Part shown: one piece after another, positions 1-9,668 of the stretch
How positions within the stretch are numbered: position 1 is the first letter of the stretch
Layout: the number at the start of each line of letters is the position of its first letter
From: Chara braunii
Taxonomy: Eukaryota; Streptophyta; Charophyceae; Charales; Characeae
Length of the DNA: 35,108 nucleotides
Reading direction: 5' to 3'
Assembly (NCBI GenBank): GCA_003427395.1
Contig: BFEA01000384.1
Span: forward strand, 1,352,192-1,387,299
The notes under the pieces: generated by a model
The model's input: only the letters and a program-made list of their open reading frames with translations
What the model was told of the DNA's origin: nothing
Databases searched by the model: none
Program-made: the position numbers and the translations under genes

Positions 1-945
1 CCTTCTTCCTCCACCACCTCCATCACCCATCCACCATAGCCAACCACCTTCCACCTTCTTCCTCCACCACCTTCATCACCCATCCACCATAGCCAGCCAC
101 CTTCCACCTTCTTCCTCCACCACCTCCATCACCCATCCACCGTAGTCAAACGACTTGCACCTTCTTCCTCCACCGCCTCCTTCACCCATCCACCATAGCC
201 GAATGCCCTCCGCCTTCTTCCTCCACCATCTCCTTCATCGGTCCGCCATAGCCAACCACCGTGCACCTCCTTCTTCCACCATCACCTAAGCCCATCCACC
301 ATAGCTAACCACCTTGCACCTTCGTCCTCCACCATCTCCCACACCCATCCACCATAGCCAACCACCTTGCACCTTCTTCCTCCACCATTTCCTACACCCA
401 TNATCCACCATAGCCAACCACCTTGCACCTTCGTCCTCCACCATCTCCCACACCCATCCACCATAGCCAACCACCTTGCACCTTCTTCCTCCACCATCTC
501 CTACACCCATCCACCATAGCCAACCACCTTGCACCTTCGTCCTCCACCATCTCCCACACCCATCCNCCATANCCAACCACCTCGCACCTTCTTCCTCCAC
601 CATCTCCTACACCCATCCACCATAGCCAAACACCTTGCACCTTCTTCCTCCACCACCTCCTTCACCCATCCACCATAGCCGACCACCGTCCACTTTCTTC
701 CTGCACCATCTCCTTGACCCGTCCACCATAGCCAACCCCCATCCACCCTCTTTCTCCTCCGTCTCCCTCGCCCGTTCGCCATAGCCGTCCACCTTGCCCG
801 GATGTCCAAAGGACAACCCAAAACACCTCCCACCTCCATCCTCCATCTCCTTTCACCCGTCCACCATAGCCAGCCACCCTCCACCTTCTTCCTCCGCCGA
901 CTTCCTCACCCATCCACCATTGCTGGTCACCCTCACTTTCTCCCT
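1..945. repeat. 53-bp pyrimidine-rich minisatellite, about 17-18 units
   Basis: Tandem copies of a C/T-rich unit start at 1, 54, 107, 160 and onward, each with the landmark CCTTCTTCCT and ending CCATAGCCAACCACC. Spacing is 53 bp, with one 56-bp step (372 to 428) caused by a 3-base insertion around the N at 402. Between 319 and 639 two unit variants alternate (CTTCG with CTCCCAC, CTTCT with CTCCTAC), giving a 106-bp higher-order period. The last units (from about 790) are diverged and carry an insertion. The array is cut by the left edge of the window. Because 53 is not a multiple of 3 and the minus strand has few stops, all three minus frames stay open over long stretches; these are not genes. 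Confidence 0.93.
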
Positions 946-1074
946 CCTCCGCCCTCGTCCGCCACTCGAAGGTCATAAGTAACGAAGGCGCCAAGGGAAG
1001 CTAGGAACACTAGGTAGGGTGATAGGGTACGATAGGACGAGAGGTCGATTAGGGACTAGAGGTTTCCCTCTTCG

Positions 1075-1076
<2 letters not shown>

Positions 1077-1142
<66 letters not shown>

Positions 1143-1163
1143 TCCGCCTCTCTCTCTCTCTCT
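1077..1163. repeat. (TC)n microsatellite
   Basis: An uninterrupted TC dinucleotide run covers about 1077-1138. After a short break (CTCCGCC) a second short TC run ends near 1163. Confidence 0.95.
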
Positions 1164-2100
1164 TCCTTCATTTTCTCCCCTAAAACCCTCATCTCCTCCA
1201 CCCTCCCCTCGTTCTTGTTGGCACATGACTAACGTCTTTCCCTCACTTGCTACATTGCCAGGGAACGAACGGTAAACAAACTCGGTCCTCACTTGGTGGA
1301 AAGAGAGGGCAAGGGGAGGGTTGCCGGTCCCTTGTGCCACCAAGAGGGACAAGGAGGGTCACTTGAGAAAAGTGAAAGGCAAGATCTTCAAAGAAAAACG
1401 AAAAGGGAGAGAGCTTGGCGCAAGGTCAGTTGACTCAACCATTTCCCCGCCTGCATGACTAAGGAGAAAGCGTGGTCTGATTGTGAAGGAAAGGAAAAGT
1501 GGAAGGAACCTTGGGAGGGAAAGGGAACTTAGGCTTGCGGAAAGGGCAATGTGTTGACCCAATGGGGGATTGAATCGGTCTTTGCTTGTGTGGGTTTGTG
1601 CAAGTGAGTAGCTTGGGATGGTTTGAGCAGGATCGGGACAGGAAGACCGCGGGCTTGACATAGACCTTGATGCTAGTGAACCTTGGTATAGGACGTATGG
1701 ACAAAAGGGGCGAGGAAAAAGTGGTGTAGTCCGGGATGATGGATGGGTGTGTCTTGACTCTTTGCATGCAATGAGGAAGCCCGGAAAGACTAAGGGATAG
1801 CAATGGATATGTGAATGTAATGCGCGTGTCGAGCAAAAAAAAATTAGGGGCTAGGGGATGGATGGCGCTGTCGCACCCCGATGATGCCATAGGGATTGTT
1901 GCGCTCAGGAAAAGGGTGTGTGGCCCAAGGATGACGCTTGGCCTATGCACAAAAAGAAGAGGAGTTTCTCAATAATCCCCCTGGACTGCATGAGTATTGG
2001 AAGGAGCAATTATCTGGTCACACTTAAATGAATCGAGAAAATCGCCACGAGTGACCAAAGAGCTACCATCTAACGAGAGAGCGGAGCTACATCCCCCAAT
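1164..2100. other. No gene recognised; G-rich plus-strand sequence
   Basis: This stretch has the G/A-rich plus-strand character seen through the retroelement block to 13.43 kb. The open frames on the minus strand (for example 1459-1950) are low in complexity and rich in S, P and F, as expected from the complement of purine-rich DNA, and show no family motif. It could be the 5' part of the large element downstream or older repeat sequence. Confidence 0.4.
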
Positions 2101-3760
2101 GTAAAGGCCTCTCGCAAATGGCCCATCCCCATCCATTTCATAGCACTCTGTGGGGGTGCCCCTGGGACGAACTGCCTGCGCCCTGGGCGTGAGCGTGGGC
2201 GGGTCGAGCCAAATGGGACCCGCAGTGGGATCGACTCAGGCTCGAAAGTCCTACAGGGTACGGCTGCTAAAAAAATGGTGGAGGTGCCGGGTATGGGTTA
2301 AACCGACCCATACGATCTCGAGGGGGGTGCCCGACGCGTGTGCGCGAACATAACTCAAGGTAAGGAACGAGGACTTGTGTATGCTCTATTCCCTTGAAAA
2401 ATCATATTTTGAGGGTGGCTGGGCGCATGGCAAGGCCAGACCTGGAGGAATAACATGCGTGTTGCACACTTGGTCAGCCGCCTCCTTGGGAGGTGACTCT
2501 AGTCCTCCTTCTTTCGGGCTGATGTTCGTCAGTCCGGGGAAGCCTTGGGCAAGCCGCAGGTCGACCCTTCCTCTTCGTATGAAAGAAGGGCTCCGGTTAC
2601 CTGGCAGGCGGTTGGTGCTCGGCCTAGGCCGGGTTCCGATAAAAATCCCGCGGCGGAGTGATCCGACCGACACGGGTGCCTTCTTCTCTCTTCTTCTGAG
2701 CCCAACGAGTTCCTTGCACTTCCGCTTGAAATGCTTGAAGGATCCTCATATGAACAAAATGGTAATCGAGAAGGAACAATCCCACCCTGTGAACGGACAG
2801 ACAAAGGAAGATGAGGGGAATGAAGGGTGTTGCTAGACTCTGAGAAAAACTAGCTCACCCTTGAAGATGCTCACGAAAAGGAATCGGGCACGATGTATGA
2901 AAACTAGGGGTGAGTGACACTCACGGTCCCAAGAGAGAAAAACGTGAGGCATGGGTAGGAAGCGTTGGGAGCACCAAGGGAAAGACACTTGTTCTATATA
3001 TGTCCCACTTGGGACTTGTGATTGCATGAAAGGGGTATTGAGCGTCCTGCCATTTCGGAAGAAAAGGGTGGGTCTGCACCAACTGGTGCGGGTTGTGAAA
3101 CGTCGTTTTCTGCGGGTAGGCCGCCGGGTTTCATGTGCAGAGGTCGGGCCACCAGACTGTCAGGCAGGAGTTGGTCCCGTCGGTTGATTAGTACCATTCC
3201 CTTCTGGGCGGGCCGAGCATCGCTCGCGACCTTACCCAGGCGGGGTGCGAAACGTCTCCTCAGGCGGGGCGGCTGCTTGCCGGCAGACGGCAGGGGGACC
3301 GTTGCATGTGGGGCCCGGAGGGAGCTCCGGAGGCCATTAGTAGCCTCTCGCGATACAGCATGGTAAAGACTGATTCTTATCGGACCAACGGATGTGAATG
3401 CCCGGACGGCTGATTTTTGTCCCCACCAAGTACGAGGGGTAATTCCCGGTGCCAACGGGGGTGTACAAGAGCGGCAAGACGGGATTGGGTATTCTGGGCA
3501 AGAAGGTGAGGGTGTCCCCCCAGTGGAGTCTGGGTACTGCGCTCGCGACGGTTGAGCTGTGCTTGAGGTACGGGATAAAACTCTGCCGATAGTAACAGTG
3601 GAGAGACCACTCTTGGGAAAAGGCCGGTGAGCAGATGACCGTCCGTGTGCGAGGATTGCCTGATTTTTTTCTTTTGTGCCCCCCCTCTGTAAAGTTTATC
3701 TGAAGATTGTTGGGAAGGGACAGAGGTTTCTGCGTCTATTTTCGCCCCTATCTACGTCCG
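2101..3760 (+). other. GC-rich leader or possible 5' LTR region of the retroelement block
   Basis: The stretch is GC-rich, has no convincing coding frame, and lies directly upstream of the plus-strand gene block. It contains a TATA-like box near 2994, an 8-bp inverted repeat with a 7-nt loop (2291-2298 with 2306-2313), and a perfect 12-bp palindrome (2620-2631). An LTR would explain promoter-like content here. However, no second LTR copy exists in the window because the element is truncated on the 3' side, and I could not find a tRNA-type primer binding site. The short open frames at 2375-2836 and 3022-3366 show no family motif and I do not call them. Confidence 0.3.
2994..3002 (+). promoter_or_regulatory. 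TATA-like box (CTATATATG)
   Basis: CTATATATG stands alone in otherwise GC-rich DNA upstream of the plus-strand block that runs to 13.43 kb. If it is a promoter, transcription would start about 25-35 bp downstream and the 1-kb leader to 4018 would be transcribed. No other promoter element could be tied to it. Confidence 0.3.
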
Positions 3761-4017
3761 CACGAGTGAAAGAAGATGGAAAGGAGCAAGGATAGGAGTC
3801 GGAAGGAAAGGAACCAAGGGAAGGAATGCCGATGGATGGTGACTAGCTTTGGGTGCAACAAGGGGACAGTACTTGGGAAGAGGGCAAAAATAAGATTTAG
3901 GGAGACCTTGATGGGGGGTCTAAAACAATTATCATCTAGGACTACGGTTGACCTAACCGAGGGCCGACTGGTGCTCCCTTTTGAAACAGCAGGACTCGAC
4001 AACTAGGGAGGGATGAG

Positions 4018-4827
4018 ATGGCATGGTGGTTGTCCTTGCCGACCTACTCCGGTGGACCGGAAATGCCGATGGGCGTAAGGGGTGGGGTGTCGGTCGAGAT
4101 GCCGGAAGAAGGGACTTGGACGGACCTGGAGCCGGCATACCAAACCGTGATGCTGGTTGAAAGTGATGCCTTCCTATGGATCGAAACAATGTGGACTAAT
4201 GTTAGCTTGACGAGGTTAGCACCAAGCCTGCTGGACTTAGAGTTTCGAGGGACCTTGGAGGCCCGGGGATGGGTCTACTTGTCTAAGGAAAAGGAAAACT
4301 CCATGATTATAGAGCTTGTCTTATGACTACTCTCGTACAAGTTGTTCAAGGAGGCTGAGCAGGAAGTGGTGTGGGCTGCGTGCCTGCGGGTGGAAATGGT
4401 GACGGAGGCGATTAATGTGCGGGTGGAACTTGGGGATAGAGGGAACGTACGAAAGTCGTTAAGGACCTTGAGGTGTGTCATGTCGCCCTTCATGGTGGAC
4501 GCCATCTTTGGAACTCGGAGCAGGCTGGTGCGGATATGTAGATCCATGGCAAGCCTAGGGCTGTACCAAGGGGCCCGACATGACTTCTTTCATTTGTCTA
4601 TTGAGAAAGGGTCGTTCGAAGGGAATTGGGCAAGGGAACTAGCCACGATGCTGAACCATCTTAGTACGGACGGCCTGTTCGTCCCAAGCGACGTGCATTG
4701 GAAAATAGTATATAGGAATGTCGCGATCGGCGAGACATTTTTGGAAGTACAAGACTTGTGGTATGAGGAGGACGAAGATGACTCGGATGAGGAAGAGGGG
4801 GTAGAGATTGAGGATTGGGATTTCTAA
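4018..4827 (+). pseudogene. Tandem paralog array, copy 1 (unrecognised family)
   Basis: First of four diverged copies of a protein I do not recognise. One frame of 269 codons runs from an ATG with G at -3 and +4 to a TAA, broken only by TGA at 4324-4326, which is followed by CTA. The N-terminal part carries the shared GGV (about residue 22) and GWVYLS (about residue 83). The C-terminal part carries SPFMVDAIFG, the GSFEGNWAREL core and an IVYRN...GETF stretch that aligns with IxREI...YVDD in the other copies. The tail is strongly acidic (EEDEDDSDEEE). No signal peptide, membrane segment or zinc motif is visible. The nearest neighbour is copy 2, 60 bp downstream on the same strand and in the same frame. 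It could be a retroelement accessory gene or a host family member; its function is unknown. Confidence 0.6.
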
Positions 4828-4887
4828 AAGAAAAAGGGCTCGGGGCTGTATGGCATGGGTGGATTGGGGCTGTGCAGGGGATTAAGG

Positions 4888-5643
4888 ATGGCCAGGGAAC
4901 TCCAGCGAAGGGACTGCACGTTCAAAGGATGGGAGCCGAGGCGAGTCGAAGGGGGGGTAGAAATGTCCATACCGACGGATAATGAATGGAGAGGGGCCAC
5001 GTGTGATTGGGGTGGGTTTGAGATTGTGTCGGAATTGTCGTACCTATAGGTAGAACGCATTTGGAACCCGCTAAGAGAAGAGGAAGGATGGGAGGAGATT
5101 GCGAAAGGTAGGGTAGAATCGGTTGGGACAATCATCCTCTCCAAGCAGGGTTGGCACTTGTTTTGCACGACGCTCGCGGCAGGGCAGAGTCCGATGTGGC
5201 TTCTGGGGGATGCTGAGGCGATAACTCGAAAGGCAGGCGAGAGGTTTGCTAACAAGGGATGGGATGTGGTCCGCAGTGAGGTCGTGATGGGGGGATGGAA
5301 GGAGTTTAGACCTCCCTGTCTGCAAACCAAGACTTGGGTGCCCGAGTTCGTGGCAGACTGGTTCGGGGGTTTTGATCACATCGCAGAAGTGGCCAGCACT
5401 ATGGCGCGGATACACATGAATTGCACATGGTTGTCAGATGAATTCTATAAGACATCGTTGAAATTTGGGGCCTTTCAAGGCAACAGAGCCTGGGAGGTCC
5501 TCATCATTTTGGACATAGAAAGGAACGACCGGCTAGAAGTGGCCCCGGAAGTCAGGGACGCCATAATCCACCGAGAGGTAGCAGCGACACCCTGTTATGT
5601 GGATGATGTGTTTAAATTATTCGAAGTGTTATGGTACGACTAG
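4888..5643 (+). pseudogene. Tandem paralog array, copy 2 (unrecognised family)
   Basis: A frame of 251 codons starting with MARELQRR, chosen because copy 3 starts MARRR and copies 1 and 4 start MAW and MAM at the same distance before the shared GG(V/I). It is broken once, by TAG at 5047-5049. Shared landmarks are GGVEMSIP, a DWGGFEI stretch, ILSKQGWHLF, MGGWKEF, the core GAFQGNRAWEVL, and the C-terminal YVDDVFKLFEVLW. At the column where copies 1 and 3 have stop codons this copy has a sense CAG (Gln, in LAAGQSP). It is in the same frame as copies 1 and 3, and the 216-bp gap to copy 3 is purine-rich. No known domain is recognised. Confidence 0.6.
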
Positions 5644-5859
5644 GAGTGGGAAAATACCCGAGCTAGAGGGGTGAGAACGGGGGTAAAGGGAGAAAAGAAG
5701 AAAGGGGAAAATTTAGGAGGTGGTATAAACAAGGGGACATGTATTCTATGCAAGCCAACCAGGGGTAGAAGTACTAAGTCAGGGATTGGGATGTCCGACT
5801 ATTGTAGGGGTCGCTCCGACACCACAGGATAAGGACTGAAGACAAGTAAAGGACGCGCC

Positions 5860-6633
5860 ATGGCACGAAGGAGGACATTCCTTGAGGACCACCCACTGGG
5901 AATTGAGCCGCCAAGGGAAGTGGCTGGCGGCATAGAAATCAGCCAACCTACGATGAGCGAGATTCGACACCCGGTGGTGGATTGGGTCGGGGTCGAGCTC
6001 ATGGAGAATACGGTTTACCTGGTGACCAAGGTTGGGTGGCGGGCGGATGAGAACAACGAGTGGAATCCGGACCCTCGGGGACATGTGCGCGAGGAGGGGT
6101 GGTTGTATGTGTCGGAGCATGGATGGCGCGCATTCGGAGTCCTACTAGCATCTGGGTAGGATCCGGTAAGCATGTTCGAGGGAGCACGGTAGCTAGTGTG
6201 GCTGGCGGTTTTTGAGTTCGCCGACCCGGAGTTCGATGATGTAACGGCAAACCTTAGGGTTGCCATGACAGGGAGATTCAACTTGCCTAGTGAGAACGTT
6301 CGGATGAGGTTGCCGCCCTTCCTACTAAAACAGATAGGCAGGCTAGAGCTTGTCGGGCGGGCAGTGGTCGACCTCGCCAACCTGACGTTTGAGGAAGCAA
6401 TGGTCCACCGGGAGTACTACCGGGCCTTCGTGGAAATGGGGCCGTTCGACGGTAAACAGAGGTATGAGGTACTGCGAGTTTTGCACGTTGTGCTTACAAC
6501 TAGGCCTAGAGTTCCGGCTTTCCGCGACGAAGTCCTATGGGGCGTCGTCCGAAGGGAAATAAACCGGGGGCTGAGTTATGTAGACGATCTGTACCGCTTG
6601 TACGAGCTGTCAGAAGCGGAGGCGGGCCAATAA
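5860..6633 (+). pseudogene. Tandem paralog array, copy 3 (unrecognised family)
   Basis: A frame of 257 codons from an ATG in good plant context (GCCATGG) to TAA, with two in-frame TAG codons, 6157-6159 and 6190-6192. Landmarks in order are GGIEISQP, DWVGVELMENTVYL, GWLYVSEHGW, LRVAMTG, LPPFLLKQIG, the core GPFDGKQRYEVL, VRREINRGLSYVDDLYRLYEL and an acidic end. This is the clearest copy for defining the family consensus because its N-terminal half is unbroken. The first TAG falls in the column of the copy 1 TGA, and the second is 11 codons further on. The protein is predicted soluble with many W, E and R residues. I do not recognise it. Confidence 0.6.
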
Positions 6634-6781
6634 AAAGGGGAAGGAAAGGAAACCGGAATAAGGAAGAAAAGGGAACGGGAGTTAAGGGTCAGGGAATCGC
6701 CCAGGTGGTGGTCAAAAGAATGGATGAGAATAAGCAAAGCTCGCTTGCTGTTTAAACTGTGCAAGGGACCGCTAATCAACG

Positions 6782-7567
6782 ATGGCAATGAGACGCGCCC
6801 TGGATGTCGTGACGACCCACGCACCCTCGACCGCCCACGGAAAACAGAAACGGATGGGAGGTGTCACTCCCGGCAAGCTACATAGTTCGAGGGATAGACA
6901 AGGAATGGAGAGCCGTGAGCTTGGGAAGGGACCAGGCGTTCATGATGGTAGAATGTTTGTGGAGCGGGATGAGGTTCAATAGGGGGCCAGGGGATGATCT
7001 ATATGCTGATTTGAGGGTGACAGGGACCGTATCCTACCAGAGATTGGATGGCACATGCTAGGAACTGAGATGGCACTAGGACATGGGTTGCTGCCAATAT
7101 TCTGAAGGGCTGCCAGGATAGTGAACCGGATAGGCCAGGAGATTCGAGGGAGAAGGAATGTAGGACTGAGGACTCGGGTGGAGGTAGGAGGTTGGCGAGA
7201 GTTCAGCGCCCCAATGACAAGATTGCGGTGCCTAGTACCTCGCTTCATGGTAGACCTAGTATTCGGTAGCCTCTCGAGGGCAAGAGACTTGGTGGATTCG
7301 ACCTTAGTTTGGATCCACCACTTCCAACCACATATGATGGGGATGTTCTACGATGTGTCAGTTAGGCACGGGCCGTTTTGGGCAAATCAGGCCCGTGAAC
7401 TACTCGAACTCATTGAAATCCTGATATTCGGGTTACCACGTTTGGCGTTTGAGGAGTATGAACCAATAATTATCAGAGAAATAGAAATGGGAGAAAACTA
7501 CCTTACGGGGGTGGCTAACCTGTTCGAAGAGCCTGACGAACAGGACAGGCATGAGGGACCGGCATGA
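6782..7567 (+). pseudogene. Tandem paralog array, copy 4 (unrecognised family, frameshifted)
   Basis: The most damaged copy. It starts MAMRR at 6782, changes frame near 6858 just after the shared GG, and reads SLPASYIVRGIDKEW and onward. It then changes frame again near 7056 and meets TGA at 7103-7105 before an unbroken C-terminal part (from about 7121). That part contains VGGWREF, VPRFMVDLVFGSLSRARDLV, the core GPFWANQARELLEL, IIIREIEMGENYL and LFEEPDEQ, ending in TGA at 7565-7567. Order and spacing match copies 1-3. The gap to gag at 8025 holds only low-complexity basic reading frames. Function unknown. Confidence 0.55.
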
Positions 7568-8024
7568 GAAAGTACTGGGAAAAGGCAACGAAAAGTACAA
7601 GCAGGAAGTCAAAAGGAGGGATTAACCATCTACGGAGGATAGTGGTTGAAGTCTTGTTCCGCCTGGAAACACGACAGGAAGGGACCGGGAAGGCCACATC
7701 CGTTAAGGAACGCTGGGGGTATCCACGAGTCGGGAAGGCAAACGAGCCATCTCCGAGTAGCAAGTCGCCAACCCGGGATACCGCCTTAAAACCGAGGCAC
7801 GGCGGCGACAAAATGCCTAACTTCGGCAGCGGACCTTCCGGCAGAAGAAAGGTAAGTTGCGCCCTGCAGAGTAAGAGAATGTCAGATAAGCCGTCACGAC
7901 AGATATGAGACGGGAGAATATGGGAATAAGCGACAATAAGGGCCTTAGGACCTGGGAACTAGGGAAGCTGTGAGCAATCGGCCGTTTCGCAAAAAAAAAA
8001 TTCCATGTGCAGGGTTAAGAAACC
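7568..8024 (+). other. Spacer between the paralog array and gag, with a possible intron
   Basis: The open frame overlapping the end of copy 4 (7564-7908) is basic and low in complexity and has no similarity to the four copies, so I do not call a gene. A perfect 5' splice consensus (AAAG then GTAAGT, 7848-7857) precedes a possible acceptor TGTGCAG at 8006-8012, just upstream of the gag ATG at 8025. Splicing between them would remove 161 bp (7852-8012) from the leader. Confidence 0.3.
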
Positions 8025-9668
8025 ATGGCGTCGGAAGAGGAGGCGGGGAATTTACGAAGCAAAGGGAGTCAGGGCACAGAGAGGGGCGTGGAACGGAGCG
8101 AAGGGTCAATAAGGGACCGAGAATCAGCGAATCCGGAGGGGACCAAGGAAGACGGGAAGGATCTCTCGACGGAAGAAAGTTCGAGAAAGGTCGGGGGAGG
8201 TAAACGAGGATCTCAGGGAGAATAAGGAAGGAAGGGACAAGAAAAGGTCAAGTCCGTGAAACTAAGATGGGATCATAGTCACGAAAGCGTAGTCTCGGAT
8301 GCCCACCGTAAGCTAGCAGAAATAGAGGAACGAACCGCGGAGTATAAGGCGAGACTTATTGAAGAAATGATGGTTGGGAACGAAAGAGACTTTCCGGGAG
8401 AAGAGCTACGAGAGCGCAGGACTAGCCAGGGCGAGATCAGACATGGAGGGAAGGATAGTAGCCACAGGGGGACGCCTAGCAAGAAAGGGAAGGAGAAGGG
8501 GGACTCTCCGGTTGTAAAAGTAGAGAAAGCTACAAACCCACCTATCATAGACAATGGTGCTAGCCGTCTGCCTGCCCCGCTAAAAGTAATGAAGGGGTGC
8601 GACGGACTTTGGGGTCTCAGGGAAAGGGTACTAGGATGGTTTGATCCGGAGGGAACAACAACAATAGGAGAAAAGCGGAAGGATAGCAAGGAAGGAGAGG
8701 AGAATAGTACGGTTGGCGAAACTAGTAGTTCCGAGGACGGGCTCAAGAAAATAGTATCCACCCTCACTCGGGCATTGAACAAAAATCAGGGCTACCTCGC
8801 GGATGCCAAGAAAAAGCTCACCTTTGATGGGGCGAACATCACTGAATTCCTGATAGACTACGAGAATCTGGCAGCCCGGTTGAAATGGAGCGAGGAAGAA
8901 AAGATGGACCACCTAGGGCAGCACGTGTCGCTAAGCTTGGGAAGGGACATTATGACCATCGTCGCCGCCAGTGGATCCTGGAAAGAGACCCGAAATGAAA
9001 TAATGAGGAAGTATCTAAAGGCGGAGAAAATGGCAACGGAAGCGGAATTGGCAGCCGTACAGAGGAAGAATTATGCGGCCTACAACGACTTTCTGAGAGC
9101 ATTCACCCTAGTGGCGTTACGGATTCCGGGGGTAACAGACCGAATCATGAGCAAGTATTTCCTTAGACAGTTCTCCGAGTTTGATAAAGATAAAATTTTG
9201 TCGGCCTACCAGCAGACTAGTAAGTTTGAGTGCACGAGGGACGTGGACTTCAGCACCGTAACAGATCTCACAGAAAAGAGGGTAGTAACCGAGACGCTAG
9301 CCCTACTCAAGGAAGGGGAAGTTATAGACTTGACCGGGGAAACGGGGGACAAGGTGAAGAAGGGGATAGAAAGCTTGAATGAACGAGTGCATGGGGTTGA
9401 CAATAAGATAGAGAGAGTGGAAAACACGCTACTGGTAATGCAGGCGCAGGTGTCCTGACCCGCCCTCCCGTCCCAAGAAGCCATAGTCCCAGCAGCAGTG
9501 ACAAATCGGGGATACGGTAGGAAGGACCCGACCAATGAGCAATGCAGATATTGCACGATGGTCAGACACTTCGTACGAACCTGTCCGAGGCTCAACCACG
9601 AAATTATGAGCCAGAGGTGTAGTAGGCCCTTAAAGGTGAAATTTTCGGACCCAAGGGGGAGCGAATAA
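8025..9668 (+). pseudogene. gag: Retrotransposon Gag with zinc knuckle, broken
   Basis: Gag forms the particle and its zinc knuckle binds the element RNA. The frame starts at an ATG in good context (AACCATGG) and stays in one phase to TAA at 9666-9668, about 547 codons, interrupted by TAA at 8223-8225 and TGA at 9456-9458. The first 200 residues are charged and low in complexity. The middle (about 8800-9250) is a helical, hydrophobic-patterned segment with LTFDGANITEFLIDYE and LGQHVSLSLGRDIM, as in retrotransposon Gag cores. A coiled-coil-like stretch follows (LNERVHGVDNKIERVENTL). After the TGA lies a C-X2-C-X4-H-X4-C knuckle at 9543-9584. Position before protease and RT supports the call. 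A shift from this frame to the -1 frame is needed near 9664 to continue into the next region. Confidence 0.75.
9543..9584 (+). other. CCHC zinc knuckle coding segment of gag
   Basis: The residues CRYCTMVRHFVRTC fit C-X2-C-X4-H-X4-C. The glycine that usually precedes the histidine is replaced by arginine. The segment lies in the same frame as gag but downstream of the TGA at 9456. Confidence 0.8.

Noticed and set aside
282-994. Several overlapping minus-strand open frames rich in W, G and V, and one plus-strand P- and H-rich frame
   Set aside because: They are translations of the 53-bp minisatellite. Unit length 53 shifts phase each repeat, so all minus frames are open without any coding constraint.
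2375-3455. Open frames of 100-153 codons on both strands in the GC-rich leader
   Set aside because: Overlapping frames on both strands, no family motif, and GC-rich DNA with few stops. More likely leader or LTR sequence.
3100-3600. Possible rRNA fragment, because of GC-rich phrases
   Set aside because: No stretch matched the conserved rRNA segments that I know, and no rRNA-like order could be found.
4855-4887. Earlier ATG for paralog copy 2
   Set aside because: The ATG at 4888 gives MAR at the same distance before GG(V/I) as in copy 3, so the upstream 11 codons are probably spacer.
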